A stretch of 64,000 nt of DNA, taken from Allosalinactinospora lopnorensis (GTDB lineage Bacteria > Actinomycetota > Actinomycetes > Streptosporangiales > Streptosporangiaceae). This document shows, piece after piece, positions 19,945 to 29,948 of this stretch. A program made the translations under genes and the position numbers. The stretch covers positions 1 through 64,000 of the forward strand of contig NZ_LAJC01000020.1 of NCBI RefSeq assembly GCF_000981225.1, given 5' to 3'. The notes beneath the pieces are model-generated. The model did no database searches. It saw only the letters and a list, made by a program, of their open reading frames with translations, and was not told the DNA's origin. Position 1 is the stretch's first letter. Every line of letters begins with the position of its first letter.

Positions 19945-20663
19945 CCCTCTCCCTCCTGTGCGATCCGCTGGTACCGCGTTTGCAGCAGTCCCCGGCAGAC
20001 GCCCGCATTGCCGTCGATGCTGACCCGGACCGCTTTGGCGAAGCGCAGCCGTTTCGCCACCTGGTCGGACGGAACCCGATCACCGCTGTCCTCGACGAAC
20101 AGGGGCGCGTCGAGCTCCGTGCGCAACCCGAGCTCGGACCGCCTGCGCAGCAGGCTGTCGCGCTCCTGCGACGCGGGGAGGTCGCCGATCCGGCCGTCGG
20201 CCAGTGCGTCGATTTCCCACCCGTCGTCGATGAGCCGCCTGCATGCCCGTTCAAGGCAGGCCAGGTGTGCCTTGCGCCGGAAGGCCGCCCGGAGGTCGGA
20301 CAACTCGCCGGTGGCCTGCTCGGGGAAGGAGCCACCGAAGCCGGCTTCCGCGGCGACTCCCGCGTTGATCTCATCCGCCGCGAAATGGTCCTCCAGCTCG
20401 ACCCGCACCGAGGAGACTCCCCGCACGGCACTGGCGGCGTCGTGCGCGTCGGCCACCATCAGGTAGGCGAAGTTCGGGGCGCAGAAGTACGTCGGTAGTC
20501 GCAGCCGGAGGCGCACCCGCCGTCCGCCCGCACTGTCCGCGGTGACGTCCAGCCCTTCCACGAACCCGAGTTCGGTGATCGGCTGGTCGAGTTCCGGGTC
20601 GACAACGGTGTCCAGCGCCTCCCAGACCCGGACCGTCAGCGTGTCCTCGACGGCGGAGCTCAT
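19941..20663 (-). CDS. DUF59/MIP18-type metal-sulfur assembly-like protein
   Basis: A 240-residue protein with an ATG start at 20663, overlapping the amidohydrolase stop by four bases. Residues about 8-95 form a DUF59/MIP18 domain (VWEALDTVVDPELDQPITELGFV, then YFCAPNFAYLMVADA). Such domains occur in Fe-S assembly factors and in maturation proteins of diiron monooxygenase clusters. The remaining 140 residues are helical, without a recognised domain. Its fixed place between amidohydrolase and ADH matches the mim/prm gene order. A role in loading or maturing the hydroxylase iron centre is inference. Confidence 0.8.
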   Translation of the reverse strand: MSSAVEDTLTVRVWEALDTVVDPELDQPITELGFVEGLDVTADSAGGRRVRLRLRLPTYFCAPNFAYLMVADAHDAASAVRGVSSVRVELEDHFAADEINAGVAAEAGFGGSFPEQATGELSDLRAAFRRKAHLACLERACRRLIDDGWEIDALADGRIGDLPASQERDSLLRRRSELGLRTELDAPLFVEDSGDRVPSDQVAKRLRFAKAVRVSIDGNAGVCRGLLQTRYQRIAQEGEG

Positions 20664-21703
20664 GCCGGCACCCTCGGCGCGGAGACGAGCCCGCCCCCGG
20701 CCCGCTCACTCTCCGGAAGCTGCGCCGCGACCTCGGCCGGAACCTCGATGTCGTAGAGCCTGGCCGCGTTGATCCCGAGGATCCTCCGCTTGGTGTCGGC
20801 GGTGAGGACGCCGTACTCGCCCTGCATGTCCCCGGGGATCTGGAAGTCGACGAACCGCTCGACGAGCCACTTGGGGTGCCAGATCGCGTAGTCGCTGGCG
20901 AAGGTGATCCGGTTCTCGTCCAGCCAGTACAGCAGTTCGCCGATGACCTGGGCGAAATAGCGCGGGCGGGAGTGGATGAACGGCATGACGACCGCCAGCC
21001 CGCCGTAGACGTTGGGTTCCTGCGTGGCGATCCAGCAGAAGTCCTCCAGCCGCGGCAGCCCCACGTGTTCGATGATGAAGTTCAGGTTCGGGAAAGCGGT
21101 GGCGACGTCATCGACGTCGGCGACGTCGAAGGCGTCCCGGTTGAGCGGGTAGATCGTCGGGCCCTTGTGGATGTGGATGTTGCTGATACCAAGCTGCTCG
21201 CACTTCTCCAGGTAGCGGTAGGCCCAGGGATCGGTGAGCTTCCACCCCTTGGACTCGCCCCTCCACTCCGCGGTGTAGAGCTTGACGCCATGCAGCCGCC
21301 AGCGTTCGGTGAGCGCTTCGAGCCGGGCCAGGCCGGCTTCGCCCTCACGCGGGTCGAACGCGCCGTTGACGATGAATTTGCCGGGGTGCCGTTCGGCGAC
21401 CGCGCCGTCCTGCTCCGTGGTGTTGAACCCGTTGACGTAGAAGTCGGCGAGGTAGGTCGGCTGGAAGATGGCCTTGTCGACATAACCGTCATGGAACAGG
21501 TCGTTCACCAGGGTCTCTTCGGAGTACTTCTCGAACTTCTCCTTCGGCCAGTGGTACTCCTCCGGACTGAGGTTGCGGTGGTAGTCGAAGAAGCACTCGA
21601 TGAAGCCCTTGCCGTACCGGTTCGCCTGGTTAGCGGGACTGCCGTCCCAGAAGTGCACGTGGCTGTCCACAACAAAGTAGTTCTCGCCGTCTTTTCGGTA
21701 CAT
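20660..21703 (-). CDS. amidohydrolase-2 family metal-dependent hydrolase of the monooxygenase cluster
   Basis: A 347-residue TIM-barrel protein with an ATG start at 21703. The metal-binding HxH motif is VVDSHVHFWDG near residue 15. Later candidate ligands are in IHIHKGPTIYP, IIEHVGLPR and the Asp of ITFASDYAIWHP. The family includes decarboxylases and hydrolases such as 2-amino-3-carboxymuconate semialdehyde decarboxylase. An amidohydrolase follows the coupling-protein gene in all mim/prm-type clusters I know, and it has been linked to hydroxylase maturation rather than carbon flow. It overlaps the DUF59 gene by four bases. Confidence 0.82.
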   Translation of the reverse strand: MYRKDGENYFVVDSHVHFWDGSPANQANRYGKGFIECFFDYHRNLSPEEYHWPKEKFEKYSEETLVNDLFHDGYVDKAIFQPTYLADFYVNGFNTTEQDGAVAERHPGKFIVNGAFDPREGEAGLARLEALTERWRLHGVKLYTAEWRGESKGWKLTDPWAYRYLEKCEQLGISNIHIHKGPTIYPLNRDAFDVADVDDVATAFPNLNFIIEHVGLPRLEDFCWIATQEPNVYGGLAVVMPFIHSRPRYFAQVIGELLYWLDENRITFASDYAIWHPKWLVERFVDFQIPGDMQGEYGVLTADTKRRILGINAARLYDIEVPAEVAAQLPESERAGGGLVSAPRVPA

Positions 21704-21821
21704 GTCTCTCCTTGAGGTTCGAGGAAGGGCGCGAAAGGCGCGGGCGGGGCAGCGGGCACTGGCCGCCGCAGTGCGCGCCGCCCCGGTGCGCCCTCCCGTT
21801 CCTCCCGTCCGGCCCGCTCGG

Positions 21822-22172
21822 CTACCGGACCGGTTCGAGGTCGAAGTCGATGTATTCGGCCGCGTCTTCGGGGTTGGCGAACAGCACCGTTTCGTCGTCC
21901 AGGTGCACCATGCGTCCGTAGTGGGTCGACATGATCTCCTCGAACTCCGGCTGGGAGAATTCGAACCCGATGGCCTCGGAGATCTCGTCCCAGTTGAAGA
22001 TGATCTTCCGTTCCCCGTCGACGCGGATCATGGACGGGTACTCAGCCACCGCCACGCCCGGCTTGTCCCGCATGATCTCGGCCACCACGTGCCCGTTCTG
22101 GTTGTTCATCAGCGTCACACCGCACATGTTCGATGCCGTGGGGTTGACGTCGTACTGCTTGCTGTCCGTCAT
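21822..22172 (-). CDS. mimD: monooxygenase coupling/effector protein (MmoB/DmpM family)
   Basis: A 116-residue protein with an ATG start at 22172, in an ATGA overlap with the small hydroxylase subunit. It shows the MmoB/DmpM fold pattern [20 protein letters not shown], then [19 protein letters not shown]. This cofactor-free regulator docks on the hydroxylase and couples NADH use to substrate oxidation. Its length is typical for the family (about 100-140). It is cotranscribed with the other three components. The gene symbol follows the MimABCD/PrmABCD convention and is by homology only. Confidence 0.88.
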   Translation of the reverse strand: MTDSKQYDVNPTASNMCGVTLMNNQNGHVVAEIMRDKPGVAVAEYPSMIRVDGERKIIFNWDEISEAIGFEFSQPEFEEIMSTHYGRMVHLDDETVLFANPEDAAEYIDFDLEPVR

Positions 22173-23272
22173 GCGGGGAGTCCTTTCGGGTCGGAGAGGC
22201 CGAGATCGGCCAGCAAGGAGCGGAAGCCCTCGACAGCGGCTCCCCAGGACTCGGTGAAGGTGACGGCCTTGTCCTGGGGTTTCGACCAGATCGGCTGGAG
22301 CTCGTGGGCGGCCCGCACGCTTAGCGGGACCCATGTGTCCAGCCATTCCTGCATCTGGGCCCTGTTGTGCTCGGAGTGTTGGTCGTCACGCGTCAGCGTG
22401 CTGAACAGGGCGCGGGTGTAGCGGATGTCCCTGTCGTAGTCGTGCTCACCCGCCCCGACGAGTGTCGGCGTGACGTAGTCGCCGTTGCGCGCCGAGATCT
22501 GCATGACCAGATGGCTGCGGAACAGCACTCCGACCAGCGGTTCGAAGATGACGTTCGCGGCGAAGAGAGACTCGGCCCAGTCGCCGATCGCGGTGAGCCG
22601 CTCGACGTTCTCCCGCACGCCCTGCCAGACGGGGTCGGTGTGCCAGGTCTCGCGATGGGCCGTTCCGTCGAAGTCGATGTCCGATTCGCTCAGGTCGAGG
22701 TTGTACAGCGCGAGATCCTGGGCGAAGCGGAGCTTGTGCGCGGTGTTCACCGCGATCGCGTTGTTGATCATGTTGGTGGGCGCTGAGCGCTGTTCGGAGC
22801 AGAACACGTGCATGCCAAGGCCGTGTTCGGCGTGCATCCAGGCGCCCAGGTGGCACTCGACGAACCTGATCCAACTGGTGGACCAGTTCCGGTAGGCACC
22901 GGCCTTTCTCGCGTTCTCCAGGTTCAGCTGGATCTGCCGTACAACGTTGGAGTTGTTCCGGTAGATCGTCTGTTCCCACTCCTCGTTGGGGTCGAGGAAC
23001 CGGTGCCAGTCGGACGATTTCAGCCCGGTCCATTCCTTGGGGTAGCCCCCGGGCCCGTTCGCGAACCCGTAGATCCACCCCTGGGACAGGTGCCGTTCCG
23101 GGTCCGGCTGTACATCGACCGTGACGTCCTCGTACATCGTCGCCCGGCGCTTTTTCGGTGTGAAGTAGTTGTAGCTCCGGCTCTTCGAACTCGGGAATTC
23201 GAGCAGCCCGGCCTCCGCCCCGGTGAATTCCGGTTTCGGGAAGCTCTGCTCGGATTTTTCGGCAGTGGCCAT
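22169..23272 (-). CDS. mimC: propane/phenol-type diiron monooxygenase small (beta) hydroxylase subunit
   Basis: A 367-residue hydroxylase beta subunit with an ATG start at 23272 and AGAGAGGTG upstream. It has the ferritin-like fold without a full diiron site, as expected for beta subunits. Recognisable segments are [25 protein letters not shown] near the N-terminus and WTSSWIRFVE-like text (here [21 protein letters not shown]). It forms the alpha2beta2 core with the product of 24466-26108. The downstream coupling protein overlaps by four bases. The gene order large-reductase-small-coupling is that of the MimABCD/PrmABCD group (soluble diiron group 5). Confidence 0.88.
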   Translation of the reverse strand: MATAEKSEQSFPKPEFTGAEAGLLEFPSSKSRSYNYFTPKKRRATMYEDVTVDVQPDPERHLSQGWIYGFANGPGGYPKEWTGLKSSDWHRFLDPNEEWEQTIYRNNSNVVRQIQLNLENARKAGAYRNWSTSWIRFVECHLGAWMHAEHGLGMHVFCSEQRSAPTNMINNAIAVNTAHKLRFAQDLALYNLDLSESDIDFDGTAHRETWHTDPVWQGVRENVERLTAIGDWAESLFAANVIFEPLVGVLFRSHLVMQISARNGDYVTPTLVGAGEHDYDRDIRYTRALFSTLTRDDQHSEHNRAQMQEWLDTWVPLSVRAAHELQPIWSKPQDKAVTFTESWGAAVEGFRSLLADLGLSDPKGLPA

Positions 23273-23316
23273 GGAGCACACCTCTCTGCGTCGTTTCCGG
23301 TAGCCGTCCGCGGGAG

Positions 23317-24369
23317 TCACTCCTCGACCGCGGCGGTTATCGTGAATTTGTCGTAGAAGACCTGGGCGTTGGGCACGCCCAGGCTTTCGAGCAGGGGCAG
23401 CGCGGCGTCGATCATGGGCGGCGGGCCGCAGAGGTAGACGTCGCAGTCGGCGAGGTCGGTCTCGCAGCGTTCCAGCACCTCGGTGACCAGCCCGGTCTCG
23501 CCCTCGTCGCCGGTACCCGGCCATCCTTGCGGCCAGCTTTCGGACAGGCAGGGGACGAAGCGGAATTTCGGCAGACGCCTGCTGATCTCCGCCATCTCCT
23601 CCAGGTGGAAGAGGTCGTTCTCGGTGCGGGCGCCGTAGTAGTAGACGGCCTCGCGTTCGTTGCCGCTCTCGGCCATCTGCCGCAGCAGGGCCAGGATCGG
23701 GGCCATCCCGGCGCCCCCGCCGACGAAGACCAGCCGCCGGTCCGAGCTCACCCGCAGGGTGAACGCCCCGTAGGGGCCGGTTACCTCCAGAGGGTCGCCG
23801 GGCGCCAGCGAGCCTTCGAGCAGTCCGGAGAACTTTCCTCCGGGGTACCGCTTGATGATGAACTCGAGCTCCCCGTCGGCCGAGAGCGTGTTGGCCATCG
23901 AGAACGACCGGTGCTCCCCGGTCCCGGGAATGGCGATGTCCACGTACTGCCCGGGGTGGAACCGGAAATCGGTGGTGCCGTCGAGCTTCAGCCGCAGCAA
24001 CGAGATGTCGTGGGTGAGTTCGACGATCGATTCGATCCGGGGCTGCGTGGTGAGCACGGGCAGACCCGACCGGATCATGTCCTCGTCGTAGTTGGTCAGC
24101 TCGATCTCGAGATCGCTGTAGGCGTGCCCGCGGCACAGCAGGACGAAGCCTTCCTCGCTCTCGTAGTCGGCCAGCGCGAAGGTGGAGTACCTGTCCATCT
24201 GCAGGTCCCCGTCCAGCAGGAACGACTTGCAGGCCGAGCACTGCCCTTCGCGGCAGCCGTGCATCAGCATGAACCCCTGGCGGAACGCGGCGTCAAGAAT
24301 CGTCTCGTCCTCGTCCACCTCGATATCGATGCCGACAGGCTCGAACCGCACGTTGTACTTCTCGCCCAT
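23317..24369 (-). CDS. mimB: monooxygenase NADH reductase, ferredoxin-FAD type
   Basis: A 350-residue reductase with an ATG start at 24369. Residues 1-95 are a plant-type [2Fe-2S] ferredoxin with cluster Cys39, Cys44, Cys47 and Cys79 (CREGQCSAC...C). Residues about 105-210 bind FAD (HPGQYVDIAIPGTGEHRSFSMAN, containing the RSFS motif). Residues about 215-345 bind NADH (VFVGGGAGMAPILALLRQM; YLCGPPPMI). It passes electrons from NADH to the hydroxylase diiron site. It lies between large- and small-subunit genes, which is diagnostic for this monooxygenase group. Confidence 0.9.
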   Translation of the reverse strand: MGEKYNVRFEPVGIDIEVDEDETILDAAFRQGFMLMHGCREGQCSACKSFLLDGDLQMDRYSTFALADYESEEGFVLLCRGHAYSDLEIELTNYDEDMIRSGLPVLTTQPRIESIVELTHDISLLRLKLDGTTDFRFHPGQYVDIAIPGTGEHRSFSMANTLSADGELEFIIKRYPGGKFSGLLEGSLAPGDPLEVTGPYGAFTLRVSSDRRLVFVGGGAGMAPILALLRQMAESGNEREAVYYYGARTENDLFHLEEMAEISRRLPKFRFVPCLSESWPQGWPGTGDEGETGLVTEVLERCETDLADCDVYLCGPPPMIDAALPLLESLGVPNAQVFYDKFTITAAVEE

Positions 24370-24465
24370 GAACGAAATTCCTTAGATGGGTGGTGGGAGG
24401 CCCCCGCCGCGCCCGAGGTCTGGGAGGTCCGCGGCGCGGCGGGGAGCGGGCGGGCCCCGGTGCGA

Positions 24466-26108
24466 TCAGGTCACCGTGGGCGTCACGTTCGGGTTCGCCT
24501 TGTAGGCCGCGACGTGCTCTTCGCGCTCCTCGTCGGACATTTCGTTGAGCGTCACGTTCGGACTGGCGAACGTGATGCCGCGGACGTCGTCGAGCGTCCA
24601 CAGCTTCTTGGGGTCGTCGAGGTCGAGGTGCGGCTGCGGCACGAGGGTCTTGCCGTCATCACGGACGTACCCGAGGTCGGTGATGATGTCGGCGAGATCC
24701 CGCCCGTGGTACAGCGACTCCCACTCCCGGGCACCGGTCAGCCGGCCCATGTTCGGCGTCCGCCTGCCCTCGTACTCGGAACGGAACGCCACCGCGTCGG
24801 TCCAGTGGCAGGTCTCCGAGCAGTAGGTACGCCACTGGTCGTCGACCTTGTCCACCACCATGTCCTCGCGGATCAGGCACGGCACCATGCAGGTCCAGCA
24901 GCGGTGCGGGTACTCGTAGCCGACGTCCTCGAACGCGATCGGCTTGTTCCGGCCGGGGTACCGCAGCCGGTTATACTCCTCCCACCACCTGCCGAACTGC
25001 GCGTACCAGCCGGGTACTTGGACTCGAACCACTCGAAGTCCTCGTCGGTCATGGGGTCGATCCGCCAGTAGTTCACCGGCCATCCTGTCGCGAAGAACTG
25101 CGCGACCCGGTGCACGTAGTGCTTGTTGTAGATCCGGTTCCACGCCTCCTCGACCAGGTCGTGCGGGATGTTGAGCCCGTACTTCTCCAGCGGGATGAGG
25201 TAGCTGCGGTAGTAGTCGTCATAGATCCACCGTCGCCACATCTCCGCGTAGCTCTCGCGGTCCTTGCGGCGGTCCTTGCTGCCGTACTCGATGAACGTGC
25301 CGATCGCGGCGTCCACCACGCAGTGGTTGTTCCACCACGCGTAGCGCAGGTCGCGCTCCAGCAGGAGACGGTTCTCCTCGTCCGCCAGGGCCATCAGCAG
25401 GATGGAGTACCCGTTGCTGATGTGCCGCGACTCGTCGGACTGCACGGAGTGGAAGACCGTCGGCAGCAGGTAGTCACCATTGGCGGCCGCCTCGGAGGGC
25501 ATCGCGACGAACAGGGTGTTGGTGAAGGCCGTCTCGGCGACCACGGTCAGGTAGATGTTCGCCGCGGTGATCGCGTCTCCGGTGATGAAGCCCTCGCCGA
25601 ACTGGCGGCCGATCGTGCCCGCGTAGTTGTTGGAGAACGCCTTTTCGGTGATGTCGAAGCCGGCCGGGTCGATGTAGTGGTTCATGTACAGCCGCTTCAG
25701 GTTCATCTGGATCGTCGAGTGCCGGACCTCGTCGATCATCTGCACGGCGAGACCGTTGTGCACCTCCGGGTTGGGCACCGCGTCGATCGCCATCGGCATC
25801 GCACGTGCGGCCGAGATCTCCGGGAACGGGATGATGGAGAGGAACAGCTTCTGCCACTCCATCCAGCGCTCCTGGACCTGGCGGAACATGTTGCCGCGAA
25901 TGGCGCCGTCCATGGCGCCGAACACCCGGTTGTCCTTCTCCTCCTCCATGGGGAAGTAGGAGCGGAGGATCTGCTTCAGCGGATCCTTCTTCGGGGCCTT
26001 GTCGAACGTGTAATCGGTCCCGAACCGCTTGGCCGGTGTGGCGAACGTCGGTTCCCAGGAGAGTTCGGTGATCTTCTTGTGCGCCTTGCTCAGACTCTGT
26101 CGACTCAC
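24466..26108 (-). pseudogene. mimA: propane/phenol-type diiron monooxygenase large (alpha) hydroxylase subunit, single-base frameshift
   Basis: About 547 residues after adding one base, matching the MimA/PrmA length. The start is GTG at 26108 with GGAG upstream; the nearby ATG hits a stop at once. Two diiron ExxH motifs are intact: IDEVRHSTIQ and QSDESRHISNGY. The N-terminus MSRQSLSKAHKKITELSWEP is very close to mycobacterial MimA. The frame breaks near 25011: FESKYP should continue [10 protein letters not shown], and one G/C is missing in a CCGGG run. Since every other cluster gene is intact, I read this as a sequence error. The enzyme hydroxylates propane and/or phenol, acetone or methylethylketone; the substrate is not decidable from sequence. 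Confidence 0.85.
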
Positions 26109-26254
26109 GCCATGACTCCAGTGATGGGTTACGTCTCAGCACCTGGCTCGGCTCGCTCGGGCTACTCGCGGTTGATCCGGCCCGCGGCCGGATGAAGCTC
26201 GCGCGTCGCCGTCCTGGCTCATGGCCATCAGACAGCGGATCGAGTGTGATCGAG

Positions 26255-26269
26255 GTCTCAATGTGAGAC
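26255..26269. promoter_or_regulatory. GTCTCA-N3-TGAGAC palindrome upstream of the monooxygenase operon
   Basis: GTCTCA at 26255-26260 and TGAGAC at 26264-26269 are a perfect inverted repeat around ATG. It lies between the divergent hydroxylase and regulator genes, about 150 bases from the hydroxylase start. An identical pair of arms recurs at 28164-28178. It is likely the binding site of the Fis-type regulator. Confidence 0.6.
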
Positions 26270-26364
26270 ACTCAGGTCATCGCGCCGCGCCTAGTCTGAG
26301 CCACGTCACAGAGTCGTGTGTTGACAATCACGTCACAGCGCGATGTGCCCGGGGAGGTGCACGG

Positions 26365-28175
26365 TTGACGAACCCCCGAGGGCAGGAAGGGCGCTCGGAC
26401 GAGCTCGCCGTAGCCCGCGAGCAGTTCCTGCGTGAAGAGAGCGTCGCCCCCGACGCCGTGCGGAGGACGATCCTTGCGTCCTGGTGGCGCTCGCGGACCT
26501 GGAAGGTCGCCGCCGACAGCATCGAACTGTCCTACGTCGAAGACCCGGACGTTGACACACCCCTTGCCCGGTGCGCCCGGCCGATCCTCGAACGCCTGCA
26601 GGAGCAGCTGAACGACTCGCCGGTAAGTGCCGTCCTCACCGACGAGAAGGGTGTGGTTCTCGACCGGCGCACAGAGGACCGCGAGCTCGAACGCTATCTC
26701 GACCGCGTGCACCTGGCTCCGGGCTTCAGCTATGCCGAGGAGTTCGTCGGCACCAACGGGATCGGTACGGCGCTGGAGGGGTTGCAGCCAACAGCAGTGT
26801 TCGGCCATGAGCACTACGCGGAGGACCTGGACACCCTCGCCTGCGCGGGTGCGCCGATCCGCCACCCGGTCTCCGGCCAGGTGGTCGGCCTGCTCGACTT
26901 CACCTGCTGGCGCCGTGACGCCAATCCGCTGCTGATGACCCTGGCCAAGGCCACCGCCCACGACATACACAAGGAGTTCACCGCGCAGGTCGGCGTCCGT
27001 GAACTCACCCTGTTCGCCGAGTACCTCCGCGCGTGCAGGCGGGGCCAGGGCATCGTGTTCGCCGTCAACAGCGACCTGGTCATGACGAACGAACACGCCC
27101 TCCAGACTCTCGAGCCCCAAGACCAGGCGGCCATGCTGACCCGTATGGCCGAGGTCATCGCGGAACACAGGGAGAGCACACTCACCGTGGATCTCCCCAG
27201 CGGAACGCGAGCCCGGATGTCGTGCACCCCGGTGAGCAGTGGGGCCGGTCCCGCCGGCGGGGTCGTCCGCGCCCGGCTTATCCGCGAGGCGGTACCCCCG
27301 AGTGCCGTCGTGCCTGCCCAGACGCAGCGCTTGCCGGGAGTAGTGGCTCCGGCGCGTTGTGGACGCGTGCCTGCCAGGAGGTCGCAAAGCACCACCGGGC
27401 TCGGGAGTGGCTGGTGGTGGAGGGTGAGACGGGGGCGGGAAAACTGGCGCTCCTCCAGGGAGTCCACGGCAGCTCATCACCGGCCGCGCCACTGGCCGTC
27501 ATCGACTTCGCGGACAGGGGGCAGAGGGAGGCGCCTTTGCCGCAGCTGCGCCAGGCTCTGGCGCGCGAGACGGGGACCGTCGTTCTGCGCCACCTCGACG
27601 AGCTCTCGCCCGTTGACATGCCCGACGTCGCGGAAGCTCTGGCAGTCGCCGGCCGCAGCGAGACCCGTGGCCCGTGGGTCGCCGCGACCGTCCGCGAGAC
27701 CGGCAACGGCGAGCTCAGCGATGACATCCTCTGCCGCTTCCCCTGCTCAGTGGCGATTCCTCCGCTGCGTCACCACATCGAGGACATCCGCGAACTCGTC
27801 CCGTTCCTGCTCGTCAAACAGAGCCAGGGCGCTCAGCTCACCTGCGCCCCGGCCACCCTCCAACCCCTGCTCCGGGGAAACTGGCCCGGTAACATCGCAC
27901 AACTCCAGCGGGTGCTGCGGAAGGTGGTGGCATACAGACGCTCGGGAACGATCCTCCCCGAGGACCTTCCGCCCGAATGCCAGGCGGTGACCCGCAGGGT
28001 GCTGACTCCGATCGAGTCGATGGAACGCGACGCCATCGTTCGCAGCCTGCTCGACTGCGAAGGCAACAAGGCGCGTGCGGCGCACGCGCTCGGCATGTCC
28101 CGTGCCACGATCTACCGCAAGATCCGCGACTATGGCATCGATGTCCCTGGTCAGCCTCCGCATGTCTCAAAGTGA
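26365..28175 (+). pseudogene. mimR: GAF-Fis family (MimR/AcoR-like) transcriptional activator, single-base frameshift
   Basis: About 603 residues after repair. The likely start is TTG at 26365, seven bases after GGGAGG; no in-frame ATG or GTG has a better site. The N-terminal sensor part has GAF-like text (FVGTNGIGTALEGLQPTAVFGHEHYA). The middle is an AAA+ remnant with Walker A GETGAGK but no GAFTGA loop. The C-terminus is a Fis helix-turn-helix (LLDCEGNKARAAHALGMSRATIYRKI). The frame breaks near 27336 in a CCGGG run, where PG should continue SSGSGALWTRA. It is divergent from the monooxygenase operon and probably activates it in response to substrate. Confidence 0.78.
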
Positions 28176-28178
28176 GAC
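28164..28178. promoter_or_regulatory. second GTCTCA-N3-TGAGAC palindrome, spanning the regulator stop codon
   Basis: GTCTCA at 28164-28169 and TGAGAC at 28173-28178. The TGA stop of the regulator (28173-28175) is part of the right arm. It is about 105 bases before the enoyl-CoA hydratase-like gene and could drive that gene from the same regulator. Confidence 0.6.
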
Positions 28179-28280
28179 CTCACTTGCCGCCGAGGGAGGT
28201 TTCCCTGTCCACGTGCTGCCCGGCGGTCCGGGGCCGCCGGGCAGGGCGCGGAATCAGCCCGGCAGGAAGGGTGGGACCTC

Positions 28281-28889
28281 ATGCTCGACATCGAGTGCCG
28301 CGGCGGGGCGGCTGTCATCCACATGCGGCATGACGAGGCGAACGCCCTTGACGTCCCCATGCTGCGGTGCCTCGCGGCCGCCCTCGATTTCATCGGGGGG
28401 ACACACGCCGTAGTCGTGACCGGTTACCGGTCCACATTCGCCGTCGGCGCCGACGCCGGCGCGGAACGCGCATCGGGCGAAGAGGCGTTTTCCGTCACGG
28501 ACCTGCACGCCGCCCAGAGGGAGGCGGTGCGGAAGGCGGCGCACCATCCTCGCCCCATTGTCGCGGCGCTCAACGGCGACGCGCTGGACACCGGGTTCGT
28601 GCTGGCGGCCCTCGCGGATGTCCGGCTGATGAGCCGGGGCGTGCTTGGGGCTACCCTGCCCTTGTCCGAGAGCGTGTCGCTGGATCCGGGGCTCCTGGAG
28701 AGCGTCGGTCGTGCCGCCGGCCCGCTGGCTGAGGGGATCCTCGTGGCGGGCGAGACGCTCAGCTGCGCGGAAGCCGAGTCGATCGGACTGGTCGAGCGGC
28801 GGACCACTCCGCTGCGGCTCCTCGACGAAGCGATCCGACGAGCGCATACACTTTCCCGAACCCCCTTCGCCGCCTGGGCCTACCAATGA
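28281..28889 (+). CDS. enoyl-CoA hydratase/isomerase-like (crotonase) protein
   Basis: A 202-residue protein with an ATG start at 28281 and GGAAGGTGGG upstream. It follows the crotonase pattern: a substrate-loop region TFAVGADAGAERASG (cf. FCAGADL), then IVAALNGDALDTGFVLAALADVRLMSRG. It is shorter than typical crotonases (about 260), lacking the C-terminal helices. The oxyanion-hole Gly-rich sequence NGDALDTGF differs from the usual NGxAxGGG, so activity is doubtful. It is downstream of the monooxygenase regulator and a copy of its palindrome, so it may be part of the regulon. Confidence 0.65.
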   Translation: MLDIECRGGAAVIHMRHDEANALDVPMLRCLAAALDFIGGTHAVVVTGYRSTFAVGADAGAERASGEEAFSVTDLHAAQREAVRKAAHHPRPIVAALNGDALDTGFVLAALADVRLMSRGVLGATLPLSESVSLDPGLLESVGRAAGPLAEGILVAGETLSCAEAESIGLVERRTTPLRLLDEAIRRAHTLSRTPFAAWAYQ

Positions 28890-29054
28890 CCCCTGGTCAC
28901 ATCGGTCGTGCAACGGAGCGCGCCTCAGGGCGGCGGCGGTCGCCAGCGAGTGGATCGGCGCCACACGTCCGCCGGCGGACATCCGTACCGCGGACGCCGA
29001 CCACCGGACCGCAGCAGAAGAGCACGACAGTTCGAGTATGAGGAGACGGTGACG

Positions 29055-29189
29055 ATGTTCGACCCGTTCACCGCGCACGACTTCCAGAACGCCTTGGCGA
29101 TGTGGGACACATTCCGCCTGGAGGACGACGCCGCGACCATTGAGAACGCCGACGAACCGCGGGACGCCGGCGATCGGAACGAGCAGTAG
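29055..29189 (+). CDS. 44-residue acidic protein of unknown function
   Basis: A short gene with an ATG start at 29055; GGAGAC lies about nine bases upstream (a GTG two codons earlier is possible). The product MFDPFTAHDFQNALAMWDTF followed by an acidic tail is not recognised. It sits between the crotonase-like gene and the monooxygenase-fold gene, on the same strand. It may be a real small protein of the regulon, but coding support is limited to the ribosome site and an uninterrupted frame. Confidence 0.4.
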   Translation: MFDPFTAHDFQNALAMWDTFRLEDDAATIENADEPRDAGDRNEQ

Positions 29190-29319
29190 CGAATAACCTG
29201 GGCGGCGCGCTCCGGCGCGGTGGATGGAGATCGGGCGAGCCGGCCGATGCCGGCGGCGGCACGACGACCGCCGTCGGGAGCCGCGGCACGAAAGAAACCT
29301 GAGCCCAGGGAGGCGACGC

Positions 29320-29646
29320 GTGATCCTCATCGTGGTCAAGTTCACCATCCGTCCGGAGCGGGCCGAGGAGTGGCCCTCCCTCGTCGAGGACTTCACCCGG
29401 GCCAGCCGGGAGGAGCCGGGCAACCTCTTCTTCGAATGGTCCAGGAGCGTCGACACGCCCAACCAGTTCGTCCTGGTGGAGGCGTTCGAGTCGGGCGAAG
29501 CCGGCGAGACGCACGTGAACTCCGACCACTTCAAGGCCGCCATGGCCTGGATGCCCAACGTGATCGCGGAGACGCCGGAGATCATCAACGTCGAGGCCCC
29601 CGGAAACGGGTGGTCGCGGATGGCGGAGCTCACCCCTGCTCCGTAG
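29320..29646 (+). CDS. antibiotic-biosynthesis-monooxygenase (ABM) fold protein
   Basis: A 108-residue dimeric alpha/beta-barrel protein. I chose GTG at 29320, preceded by AGGGAGGCGA; longer starts extend into low-quality text. The sequence VILIVVKFTIRPERAEEWPSLVEDFTRASREEPGNLFFEWSRS is a typical ABM/YgiN domain, followed by FVLVEAFESGEAGETHVNSDHF. Such proteins are small quinol oxygenases or bind aromatic or aldehyde metabolites. It closes the rightward run starting at the monooxygenase regulator. Its role there is unknown. Confidence 0.78.
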   Translation: MILIVVKFTIRPERAEEWPSLVEDFTRASREEPGNLFFEWSRSVDTPNQFVLVEAFESGEAGETHVNSDHFKAAMAWMPNVIAETPEIINVEAPGNGWSRMAELTPAP

Positions 29647-29669
29647 CCGGTAAGCGGCCGGATCCCTTT

Positions 29670-29701
29670 ACGGCCGGGCACGCTGAGGCGGGCCCGGCCG
29701 T
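29670..29701 (+). terminator. hairpin after ABM gene
   Basis: ACGGCCGGGC at 29670-29679 pairs perfectly with GCCCGGCCGT at 29692-29701; the loop is 12 bases. It lies 24 bases after the ABM stop codon, with no T tract. The remaining bases to 29948 hold no visible gene. Confidence 0.55.
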
Positions 29702-29948
29702 GCCGACGCCATCACGTGCTCCTTCGAGATCGGCACGGGTGGAGGACAGCGCACTGCGGGCCCGACCGTGCCGGTCACGCAGCGGAGTGGTAGCCATCGG
29801 TGATATTCGGGGGCGGGCCGAATCTCCTGGGATCTGGTGGGCAGTGGGGACCCAACTCGTGTGTTGAAATCAACAGCCCACGGGCCAGTGTGGAGGGGAC
29901 GGACCGCGGCTGTCCCCCTCACATGCGAAACGGGCGCTGAGCGGGCGG

